A stretch of 5,374 nt of DNA from Bacteroidota bacterium (GTDB lineage: Bacteria; Bacteroidota; Bacteroidia; Bacteroidales; JADFUO01). Every line of letters starts with the position of its first letter. The stretch's first letter is position 1. The notes beneath the pieces were generated by a model. The model worked only from the letters and a program-made list of their open reading frames with translations. It did no database searches and was not told the DNA's origin. Location: NCBI GenBank assembly GCA_030614305.1, contig JAUWKH010000134.1:1-5374 (forward strand). The letters are read 5' to 3'. Both the position numbers and the translations under genes were made by a program. This document shows positions 1 to 4,970 of this stretch, piece by piece.

Positions 1-473
1 AAAGCAATGATGTTCACGATTAATTGCTCAGGTTTTATCGGAATAATATTATCGGCTTCAACTTCATTACTAATCTGCTGCTTAATACCTGATAAATCAA
101 TGTTTAAATTTTGCAGCATCCCAACCAATCCCTTAGGATTTCTTCCAAGTTCATGAATAATAAATCCCGGAATATGAGGATTCTTATTTATCAGTGAAAT
201 ATAGTCTTCAACAAACAATTCTATTTTTGTAAAAAAAGGAAGGTCTTTATTTAGATTTTTAAACAATTTGGGAGCAAAGGTTATTATTGCAATTTTAAAA
301 ACAGCTTCAAATAATTTGTCTTTACTCCTGTAATAATAATGTAAAAGAGATTTGTTTATTCCGGCTTCATCGGCTATTTCCTGCATTCTGCTTCCATCCA
401 TACCTTTTTTAATAAAAATCTCTTTAGCTGCTTCTAAAATCCGTGTTTCTGTATTTTGATTTTGTTCAGTCAT
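1..473 (-). CDS. TetR/AcrR-family transcriptional repressor (C-terminus beyond window)
   Basis: The 157 N-terminal codons are present and the frame is open to the left edge, so the C-terminal end is missing. The protein begins MTEQNQNTETRILEAAKEIF. Residues 10-59 form a typical TetR DNA-binding domain: helix 1 with ILEAAKEIFIKKG, then the helix-turn-helix MQEIADEAGINKSLLHYYY (30-48) and the closing RSKDKLFEAVF (49-59). The rest (about 65-157, including FIIHELGRNP at 104-113) is the ligand-binding and dimerisation part, which gives no clue to the ligand. Family members are homodimeric repressors that leave DNA when a small molecule binds, and in Bacteroidota they often sit beside efflux genes; any such partner would lie off the left edge, so this is inference. 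The ATG at 473 is the natural start because it precedes helix 1 by the usual ten residues. Five 13-bp repeats abut the start codon and suggest autoregulation. The family call is firm; the target is unknown. Confidence 0.9.
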   Translation of the reverse strand, partial: MTEQNQNTETRILEAAKEIFIKKGMDGSRMQEIADEAGINKSLLHYYYRSKDKLFEAVFKIAIITFAPKLFKNLNKDLPFFTKIELFVEDYISLINKNPHIPGFIIHELGRNPKGLVGMLQNLNIDLSGIKQQISNEVEADNIIPIKPEQLIVNIIA

Positions 474-538
474 TTTATTTAACTCAATGGTTTAACTTAA
501 TGATTTAACTTATTGGTTTATCCAATTAGTTTAACCAA
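474..538. repeat. Five tandem 13-bp repeats, candidate TetR operator array
   Basis: Five contiguous 13-mers occupy 474-486, 487-499, 500-512, 513-525 and 526-538. On the plus strand they read TTTATTTAACTCA, ATGGTTTAACTTA, ATGATTTAACTTA, TTGGTTTATCCAA and TTAGTTTAACCAA. Position 2 (T), positions 5-8 (TTTA), position 10 (C) and position 13 (A) are the same in all five. The two copies nearest the promoter are close to palindromic (arms TTGG/CCAA and TT.GTT/AAC.AA), and the copies nearest the gene are the most degenerate. The array fills the space between the tetR start codon and its predicted promoter, so it would lie at or just after the transcription start. Binding by the adjacent TetR protein is inferred from position and partial symmetry. 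Confidence 0.7.
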
Positions 539-543
539 CGGGT

Positions 544-574
544 CAAAAGTAAAACATAAAAAATCATTTGTCAA
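544..574 (-). promoter_or_regulatory. Predicted promoter of the tetR gene
   Basis: On the minus strand, TTGACA (574 to 569) is followed after 17 nt by TACTTTTG (551 to 544). The second box is a perfect match to the Bacteroidota primary-sigma -7 consensus TAnnTTTG, and the first resembles a -33/-35 box. Transcription would start near 537-539, inside the outermost 13-bp repeat, giving a leader of about 65 nt that contains the whole repeat array. Confidence 0.6.
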
Positions 575-653
575 GTTTTTTTTGAAAAATTTTTAAAAAA
601 ATAAAATTTAGAATTTACGCTAAGCTGAAAAGTTTTTTATAATACCGCTTTCT

Positions 654-1793
654 TTACTGATCTTCAGGAACATAAAAATACTTACCTCTTCCATAAGGGA
701 CCTTAATAACTTTTTCGTAAATCAACAGGTGTTGTTTTGCTATTTCGTGCCATTTACGGTCTTTGGTATTTTTCATGATATTATTTTCTAATGTTTTTGC
801 AAATTTATCGTCCGAAAGAATTTTTAAGATATTCTCAACATAATCATCATCATTATATGCTGTAAGCCCTCCTTTTATTTCTTCATTCCAAATCCTGAAA
901 CTCAATAAATCTGATGTCACAACAGGAATATGGAAAGCCGAAGCCTGGGCAAGAATTCCACTTTGAGCACCGACTTCATAAGGCATAGGCATTACATCAG
1001 CAGAACTTAAAATAACATCAAACGTATGTTGGGGAAACTGCCCTCTCAATACCAGTATTTTATCCATTACAGGCGAATGATTTATCAAATCAAAGAAATA
1101 TTTCTGATATTCAAAATATTCCAGTCCTCTCATTTTTCCTGCAACTAATAATACAACATCATCCATCTTTTCAGCTATCCTTGGAAAAATTTCAACGATT
1201 CTATGAAAACCTTTTGTAGGTCTGAAATATCCTGCAAGCAAAATAACTTTTTTTCCTTCAAGACCTAATAATTTTTTTGCATGAGGATCCCTTTTACAAT
1301 CCCTTACACCATGAGGCGCTACATAAAATTTATCTTTTCGTTCGGGAAAATACCTTGAAAGAGTTTCTTTCTGATAATTTTCATGAACAATTATTGCCGA
1401 GCTATTCCGTGTAATACACTCAAGAAGAATCCTTTGAGTTCTTGTAAGATCCTCATAAACCGTATGCAAAGTAGTAACAACAGGTATATCAGCAATTTTA
1501 CACCTTAGAATAAAATCAGTTATTTGTATCCCGCTTTCCGAACCGAACAAACCATATTCATGCTGGATATTAATAACATCAGGTGTGAGTTTTGAAGCCA
1601 TGTGAAAAAGTTTTACTGAAATATCATTATCCAGGGGAGTATAGGTTGGAAAAATATTATGCCCTTCGGCTCCTTCCTGACTAACAACAAGCACTTCTTT
1701 TTCACATTCTTTTATTGCATCCGACAAATATTTTGTATATGTAGCTATACCACATTCTGTCGGCGGATAGGTTGAAATATAACATACTCTCAT
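654..1793 (-). CDS. GT-B glycosyltransferase, GT4-like family
   Basis: A complete 379-residue protein of normal length for a GT4-type retaining glycosyltransferase, which moves a sugar from a nucleotide-sugar donor to an acceptor in the cytoplasm. The N-terminal acceptor domain starts MRVCYISTYPPTECGIATY (1-19) with the glycine-containing loop of GT-B enzymes, followed by IQHEYGLFG (76-84) and TLHT (108-111). The donor domain begins after PHGV (160-163). It carries LLAGYFRPTKG (185-195), where Lys194 is the likely phosphate-binding lysine, then VVLLVAGKMRG (213-223), and the donor-site segment PMPYEVGAQSGILAQASA (269-286). The usual E-x7-E pair aligns with Gly275 and Gln283 and is therefore absent, though Glu273 is nearby. 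No signal peptide or membrane helix is seen. No pathway genes adjoin it, so sugar and acceptor are unknown; cell-surface glycan or glycogen-like synthesis are both possible. The ATG at 1793 directly precedes the first beta strand; no Shine-Dalgarno is present and no clear promoter was found. Confidence 0.85.
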   Translation of the reverse strand: MRVCYISTYPPTECGIATYTKYLSDAIKECEKEVLVVSQEGAEGHNIFPTYTPLDNDISVKLFHMASKLTPDVINIQHEYGLFGSESGIQITDFILRCKIADIPVVTTLHTVYEDLTRTQRILLECITRNSSAIIVHENYQKETLSRYFPERKDKFYVAPHGVRDCKRDPHAKKLLGLEGKKVILLAGYFRPTKGFHRIVEIFPRIAEKMDDVVLLVAGKMRGLEYFEYQKYFFDLINHSPVMDKILVLRGQFPQHTFDVILSSADVMPMPYEVGAQSGILAQASAFHIPVVTSDLLSFRIWNEEIKGGLTAYNDDDYVENILKILSDDKFAKTLENNIMKNTKDRKWHEIAKQHLLIYEKVIKVPYGRGKYFYVPEDQ

Positions 1794-1969
1794 AATAAAT
1801 TATTTTAAATTTTTGTAAATATACTCTTTTGTAATTAATAATAAAAGTTCTGAAATTATTTATACTTATACGCATAAACTTTGCGAATGTTGAATTAAAT
1901 TTCTAATTTGTTTTAAGCAATTTATGTTAGAATAATTTCGCATTCTCGTTCAGTGTCAGTTTATTTTCT

Positions 1970-1977
1970 TAAATTTG
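1970..1977 (+). promoter_or_regulatory. Possible -7 box for the rluB-like gene
   Basis: TAAATTTG matches the Bacteroidota -7 consensus TAnnTTTG and ends 18 nt before the ATG, implying a leader of about 12 nt. No convincing TTTG-like -33 box is seen at the right spacing (around 1947-1952), so the call is weak in such AT-rich DNA. Confidence 0.35.
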
Positions 1978-1995
1978 TAATCAAATATTTATTTT

Positions 1996-2910
1996 ATGAA
2001 AGAACAAAGTAATAAAAATAAAAGTAAAAGACACGGTGATTTCTCAAAATTTATTAAGAAAAAAAAGCAGGAAAAGCTTTATGATAAAGACGAAAAATCA
2101 TCAAAAAAAAGAAAATTCAGGGATGAAACAGGGAACTCTGACATCAGGGGAAGAAGATCAAAAGGAAAAATAAAAAATAATATTGACAAAAACGATAATT
2201 TAATCCGTTTAAATAAATTCATTGCAAATTCCGGCATTTGTTCCCGACGTGAAGCTGATAAGCTGATACAAATCGGCGCAATAAGTGTTAATGGAAAAAT
2301 TATTACCGAACTCGGAACCAAAATCTCACCTACAGATAAAGTTCAGCATGGAGGTGAAACTTTATCAACAGAAAAACCGGTTTATATTTTATTAAACAAA
2401 CCAAAAGGATACATTACAACAACTGATGATCCATACGAACGAAAAACAGTTATGATTCTCGTAGAAAAAGCATGTAAAGAACGTATCTTCCCTGTCGGAA
2501 GACTTGACAGAAATACAACCGGCGTGCTATTATTTACAAACGACGGCAAGCTTGCTAAAACACTAACACACCCAAAACACGAAATAAAAAAAATATACCA
2601 TGTTGTTCTGAATAAACCCTTAACAACAATAGATATAAAAACAGTTGCAACAGGTATTGAATTGGAAGACGGATTAATAAAAGTTGATAAAATTGCATTC
2701 ATAGAAGATGGTACTGATAAAACGCAAATAGGTATTGAAATCCACTCCGGCAGAAACAGAATAGTAAGAAGAATTTTTGAAAGTCTTAATTACAAAGTTG
2801 TTCGTTTGGACAGGGTGACTTTTGCCGGACTAACAAAAAAAGATACTCCAAGAGGAAAATGGAGGTTTTTAAAAGACTATGAAATCAATATACTAAAAAT
2901 GATCTCATAA
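1996..2910 (+). CDS. rluB: 23S rRNA pseudouridine synthase, RluB/RsuA family
   Basis: This 304-residue protein would isomerise a specific uridine in 23S rRNA to pseudouridine. Residues 1-68 form a highly basic, lysine-rich, low-complexity tail that is probably disordered and binds RNA. An S4 RNA-binding domain follows (about 70-117; RLNKFIANSGICSRREADKL at 71-90). The catalytic domain runs from about 128 to the end: LLNKPKGYITT (132-142), the active-site motif GRLDRNTTGVLLFTNDG (168-184) with catalytic Asp171, KIYHVVLNKPL (199-209), and GRNRIVRRIFESL (252-264), the family's RNRxVRR segment. S4 plus this GRLD motif places it in the RsuA/RluB/RluE/RluF branch rather than RluA. The choice of RluB over RluF or RsuA rests on general resemblance to Bacteroidota proteins and is less sure. 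The ATG at 1996 gives the full basic tail. The next protein-coding gene (thpR) is also an RNA enzyme, but a long palindrome separates them. Confidence 0.88.
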   Translation: MKEQSNKNKSKRHGDFSKFIKKKKQEKLYDKDEKSSKKRKFRDETGNSDIRGRRSKGKIKNNIDKNDNLIRLNKFIANSGICSRREADKLIQIGAISVNGKIITELGTKISPTDKVQHGGETLSTEKPVYILLNKPKGYITTTDDPYERKTVMILVEKACKERIFPVGRLDRNTTGVLLFTNDGKLAKTLTHPKHEIKKIYHVVLNKPLTTIDIKTVATGIELEDGLIKVDKIAFIEDGTDKTQIGIEIHSGRNRIVRRIFESLNYKVVRLDRVTFAGLTKKDTPRGKWRFLKDYEINILKMIS

Positions 2911-2912
2911 TT

Positions 2913-3037
2913 AGTGTTTGCAAGAAAACGTCAATAACTTCGTTACGCTCGTATTTAAAACCAGTCATTTACAAAAGTAAACTCCTGATTTTAAATACTT
3001 CGCAAGCCTCGTTCTTGACGTTTTCTTATCAAACACT
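2913..3037. repeat. 125-bp long imperfect palindrome (MITE- or REP-like)
   Basis: The two halves fold on each other almost end to end. Paired blocks are 2913-2920 with 3030-3037 (8 bp), 2922-2934 with 3015-3027 (13 bp), 2936-2938 with 3011-3013, 2951-2960 with 2989-2998 (10 bp), 2962-2964 with 2985-2987, and a tip of 2968-2972 with 2977-2981 around an AAAA loop. A symmetrical 12 x 12 nt internal loop (2939-2950 and 2999-3010) holds two 12-mers in the same orientation, TTCGTTACGCTC and TTCGCAAGCCTC. It has no coding capacity and fills most of the gap between rluB and thpR. The structure fits a dispersed intergenic repeat mobilised in trans; it could also shape the 3' end of the rluB transcript. 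There is no T-run, so it is not a classic terminator. Confidence 0.75.
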
Positions 3038-3074
3038 TAGTTTTCGTGCAAAGACTAATTAATATTACTATTAT

Positions 3075-3632
3075 ATGAAAAGAATATTTGCAGCTATTAA
3101 AATCTTTCCCGATGAAAATTTCCTGAAATTGTATTACCGCTTAAAATCCGGTTTGAAACATGAAAAAATTAAATGGGTTGAAACCGAAAATATTCATATA
3201 ACTCTTAAATTTTTCGGTGAGACTGAAGAAACCAAAATTAATTCCATAATAAATGTCTTTAATAAAGTTACTGAAGATTTTAAAAGTTTTGATCCGGAAC
3301 TTGAAAATGTTGGAATATTCGGCAGTTCATATAAGCCTAAAGTAATCTGGTTTGGAATTAAAAACAACGAACAATTAATAAACCTTTCAAATTCAGTTAA
3401 TGAAAATCTAATTCCTGTCGGCTATATCTCCGACAGGCAGAATTTTGTTCCTCATCTTACAGTTGCACGAATAAAGTTTCTTAATGACAAAAGATTATTC
3501 CGGCAAATTATTGACAAAAATAAAACCATAAAAATTCAAAAAATAAAAGTTGATAAAATATATCTTTTTGAAAGTATTTTAAAACGTGAAGGACCAATTT
3601 ATAATGTTATTGAGGAGTTTCCCCTAAAATAA
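3075..3632 (+). CDS. thpR: RNA 2',3'-cyclic phosphodiesterase (ThpR/LigT, 2H family)
   Basis: A complete 185-residue protein of the usual length for bacterial LigT/ThpR, two-histidine (2H) phosphoesterases that open 2',3'-cyclic phosphates on RNA ends to 2'-phosphates; some were first described as 2'-5' RNA ligases. The N-terminus MKRIFAAIKI is the family's first beta strand. Both catalytic HxTx motifs are intact: HITL at 41-44 (context NIHITLKFFGET) and HLTV at 127-130 (context VPHLTVARIK). The C-terminus ends with the usual LFESILKREGPIYNVIEEF (164-182). No signal peptide or membrane segment is present, so it acts in the cytoplasm. The ATG at 3075 directly precedes strand one and has no Shine-Dalgarno. 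It lies 164 bp after rluB on the same strand with a long palindrome between, so co-transcription is possible but not shown. It converges on the DUF6249-like gene. Confidence 0.92.
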   Translation: MKRIFAAIKIFPDENFLKLYYRLKSGLKHEKIKWVETENIHITLKFFGETEETKINSIINVFNKVTEDFKSFDPELENVGIFGSSYKPKVIWFGIKNNEQLINLSNSVNENLIPVGYISDRQNFVPHLTVARIKFLNDKRLFRQIIDKNKTIKIQKIKVDKIYLFESILKREGPIYNVIEEFPLK

Positions 3633-3674
3633 AAAAGCTTCCCGCGATATAAATATTTCTTCATCACGGAAAGC
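3631..3674 (-). terminator. Rho-independent terminator of the DUF6249-like gene
   Basis: Read on the minus strand, 3674-3663 (GCTTTCCGTGAT) pairs with 3648-3637 (ATCGCGGGAAGC) over 12 positions, two of them G-U wobbles, around a 14-nt loop, and is followed at once by TTTTTT (3636-3631). On the plus strand the two wobbles become C/A mismatches and the stem is followed by CTAAAAAATC rather than a T-run. The terminator therefore points leftwards, serving the gene ending at 3704. Its U-tract overlaps the thpR stop codon region. Confidence 0.8.
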
Positions 3675-3703
3675 CTAAAAAATCAATAAAACATTTAATT
3701 TTA

Positions 3704-4033
3704 TTATTCTTTTCTATTATGTTTTTCAATAAAATAATTTATGACCAGCCCTAATCCACCGAATAAAAAGATCATTGAAAAATAAGCTGCTTCTTCCTGT
3801 AAGTTTGTTGTTACTGCCAGAATATTTCCTAATAAAATTCCAACGGCAACACCTACGAAAAGCAATCCAAACCTTAAAGTAGCAGAAAAGCTTTTAGGAA
3901 TATTGAAAATAGCAGGGTCGGCACCTTTTTCAAGTAATGCCCTACGTTCCTTTTGTCTTACGGAAATATATATAACTCCAAATATAAATCCGAAAATTAT
4001 TAAACATATAAAAATTGGTGTTAATTCTAACAT
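3704..4033 (-). CDS. Small three-helix membrane protein, DUF6249-like
   Basis: A complete 109-residue protein of unknown function. Three hydrophobic stretches are visible: about 5-24 (TPIFICLIIFGFIFGVIYIS), 53-74 (starting LRFGLLFVGVAVGILLGNIL) and 84-101 (YFSMIFLFGGLGLVINYF). The short loop after helix 1 holds RQKERRALLEKGADPAIF (26-43); a basic stretch followed by an [AL]LEKGADP motif is what I recall of the Bacteroidota DUF6249 family, and this is the basis of the name. The protein is almost certainly in the inner membrane. It is divergent from an ECF sigma factor gene, and its upstream DNA carries the same bipartite promoter as the sigma gene, so it is probably a member of that sigma factor's regulon, perhaps part of a membrane stress sensor or effector; this is inference. 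A leftward terminator follows the gene. The membrane topology is secure, the family name less so. Confidence 0.75.
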   Translation of the reverse strand: MLELTPIFICLIIFGFIFGVIYISVRQKERRALLEKGADPAIFNIPKSFSATLRFGLLFVGVAVGILLGNILAVTTNLQEEAAYFSMIFLFGGLGLVINYFIEKHNRKE

Positions 4034-4073
4034 AACTTTAATTTTTTAGTTTATAAATTTGTTTTTCACTTCT

Positions 4074-4103
4074 TTTGACGCATAATTTATTTTCAGGTTA
4101 CAA
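4074..4103 (-). promoter_or_regulatory. ECF-type promoter facing the DUF6249-like gene
   Basis: On the minus strand TTGTAACC (4103 to 4096) is followed after exactly 14 nt by GCGTCAAA (4081 to 4074). The first box has the AAC core of ECF -35 elements and the second the CGTC core of a common class of ECF -10 elements. Transcription would begin near 4071, giving a leader of about 38 nt. The same two boxes at the same spacing precede the divergent sigma gene. Confidence 0.7.
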
Positions 4104-4121
4104 ATAATTGTATTTTTAACC

Positions 4122-4231
4122 AATTATACTAATGCTGAATAGAAATGCAAAAACTTTAAAGGTCTATTCAGCACGCATAACTACTTCTAAACAACTTTAC
4201 TTCGTAAAACTTGTTAAGAATTAGTATAATT
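4122..4231. repeat. 110-bp three-stem palindromic element
   Basis: A perfect 12-bp inverted repeat closes the element: AATTATACTAAT at 4122-4133 pairs with ATTAGTATAATT at 4220-4231. Inside it are two further hairpins. GCTGAATAGA (4134-4143) pairs perfectly with TCTATTCAGC (4163-4172). TTCTAAACAA (4185-4194) pairs, with one mismatch, with 4211-4220, topped by TTTAC (4196-4200) and GTAAA (4204-4208) around a TTC loop; its outermost base pair shares position 4220 with the closing stem. The first two stems are collinear: without 4173-4219 the element would be one continuous palindrome with 22-bp arms. It lies between the two divergent promoters. A mobile palindromic repeat or a structured RNA are both possible. 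Confidence 0.7.
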
Positions 4232-4334
4232 AAATTAACATTATTCCAACGACTAAAATGAGTCCGTATGGATATTCCATCATTTCTGATTTATTGGGAT
4301 AAAATAAGAAATAGAGACTGAATTGTTATGTATA

Positions 4335-4364
4335 TTGTAACCAATTGTGCAATTAAGCGTCAAA
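4335..4364 (+). promoter_or_regulatory. ECF-type promoter of the sigma factor operon
   Basis: TTGTAACC (4335-4342), 14 nt, then GCGTCAAA (4357-4364). Counting from the AAC core to CGTC leaves 16 nt, a usual ECF spacing. It matches the leftward promoter at both boxes, at the spacing and at an AATTA just before the -10 box (21 of 30 positions overall). Transcription would begin near 4367, about 17 nt before the ATG. ECF sigma factors commonly transcribe their own operons, so autoregulation is the likely meaning. Confidence 0.72.
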
Positions 4365-4382
4365 CAGATAGTCAAACAGATA
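4359..4382 (+). repeat. Perfect 12-bp tandem duplication in the sigma gene leader
   Basis: GTCAAACAGATA occurs twice in a row at 4359-4370 and 4371-4382, one base before the ATG at 4384. The first copy contains most of the predicted -10 box (CGTCAAA), so the duplication adds a second GTCAAA downstream that lacks the CG. It looks like a recent slippage or a translation or start-site tuning element. Confidence 0.85.
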
Positions 4383-4383
4383 A

Positions 4384-4959
4384 ATGAAATACCAAAACGA
4401 CAATTTTTATATTGAGAATGTTCTGAAAGGAGATTCTTCTGCTTATGCTAATTTAGTTAATAAGCATAAAGACATGGTATTTACAATAGTACATAGAATT
4501 GTTCGAAACAGGGAAGATGCCGAAGAAATTGCCCAGGATGTTTTTTTAAAAGTTTTTCAGTCATTAAATTCATTTAAATATAAATCAAAATTCTCAACAT
4601 GGTTATACAGGATAGCTTATAATACAGCTATATCAAAAACCAGAAAAAAATATTTGGAAACTTCCCTGATTGATAACGAAATTATTGACAATTTTACAAT
4701 TGATGAAATAACACAAAACATAAATGAATTAAATAAAGAAGAACAAAAAAAGTATATTCAATCGGCTATAAAAGAATTACCGGAAAATGAAAATGTAATT
4801 ATTACATTATTTTATCAAAATGAAAATTCAGTTGAGGAAATCAGTGAAATAACCGGATTGTCAAAATCAAATGTAAAAGTAAAACTACATAGGATCAGAA
4901 AAAAATTATATTCAGAATTACAACATCTTTTTGAAATAAAAGTTAATGAGTTGGTTTAA
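4384..4959 (+). CDS. ECF RNA polymerase sigma factor (sigma-70 family, RpoE-like)
   Basis: A complete 191-residue protein with the two-domain layout of group 4 sigma factors, which direct RNA polymerase to a small regulon. Sigma region 2 covers about 20-88: AYANLVNKHKDMVFTIVHRI (20-39), the core-binding helix REDAEEIAQDVFLKVFQSL (43-61), and the -10-recognition part FSTWLYRIAYNTAISKTRKK (70-89). An acidic linker follows (about 90-120). Sigma region 4 covers about 125-178, with IKELPENENVIITLFYQ (129-145) and the helix-turn-helix SVEEISEITGLSKSNVKVKL (149-168) followed by HRIRKKLYSEL, which reads the -35 box. No C-terminal extension is present. The start follows a predicted ECF promoter that it probably recognises itself. 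The next gene begins 11 nt after the stop and encodes a membrane protein, the normal place for an anti-sigma factor. The inducing signal is unknown. Confidence 0.93.
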   Translation: MKYQNDNFYIENVLKGDSSAYANLVNKHKDMVFTIVHRIVRNREDAEEIAQDVFLKVFQSLNSFKYKSKFSTWLYRIAYNTAISKTRKKYLETSLIDNEIIDNFTIDEITQNINELNKEEQKKYIQSAIKELPENENVIITLFYQNENSVEEISEITGLSKSNVKVKLHRIRKKLYSELQHLFEIKVNELV

Positions 4960-4970
4960 ACGTATTTAAT

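Larger units (their letters stand above)
4034..4383. other. Divergent intergenic regulatory region
   Basis: This 350-bp gap holds no credible gene. From left to right it contains a leftward ECF-type promoter (4074-4103), a three-stem palindromic element (4122-4231), a small palindrome ATGGATATTCCAT (4268-4280), a rightward ECF-type promoter (4335-4364) whose spacer includes the inverted repeat AATTG-TG-CAATT (4343-4354), and a 12-bp tandem duplication abutting the sigma factor start codon (4359-4382). Confidence 0.7.

Noticed and set aside
570..612. AT-rich stretch with A and T runs downstream of the glycosyltransferase, considered as its terminator
   Set aside because: Only A/T homopolymer pairing is available and it overlaps the predicted tetR promoter; no GC-containing stem is present.
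1794..1900. Search for a promoter of the glycosyltransferase on the minus strand
   Set aside because: No TAnnTTTG box or ECF-type pair was found; near matches are expected by chance in such AT-rich DNA.
2079..2321. Open frame of 80 codons on the minus strand
   Set aside because: It lies wholly opposite the S4-domain and basic-tail part of the rluB-like gene, has no recognisable motif and is rich in residues expected from the complement of lysine codons (Phe, Leu, Ser).
2382..2702. Open frame of 106 codons on the minus strand
   Set aside because: It lies opposite the catalytic domain of the pseudouridine synthase, whose motifs are intact on the plus strand; no promoter or homology signal supports it.
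2911..3040. Long palindrome considered as the rluB terminator
   Set aside because: The outer stem is followed by TAGTTTTCG rather than a proper U-tract and the 125-bp length is far beyond a normal intrinsic terminator; a repeat element fits better.
3037..3058. Small hairpin TTAGT...ACTAA just upstream of thpR
   Set aside because: The 5-8 bp stem is AT-rich with a G-U pair and overlaps the edge of the larger palindrome; no T-run or known regulatory family fits.
4268..4280. Palindrome ATGGATATTCCAT upstream of the sigma gene
   Set aside because: Arms of only 5 bp, single copy in the window, and not placed at either predicted promoter; too weak to call an operator.
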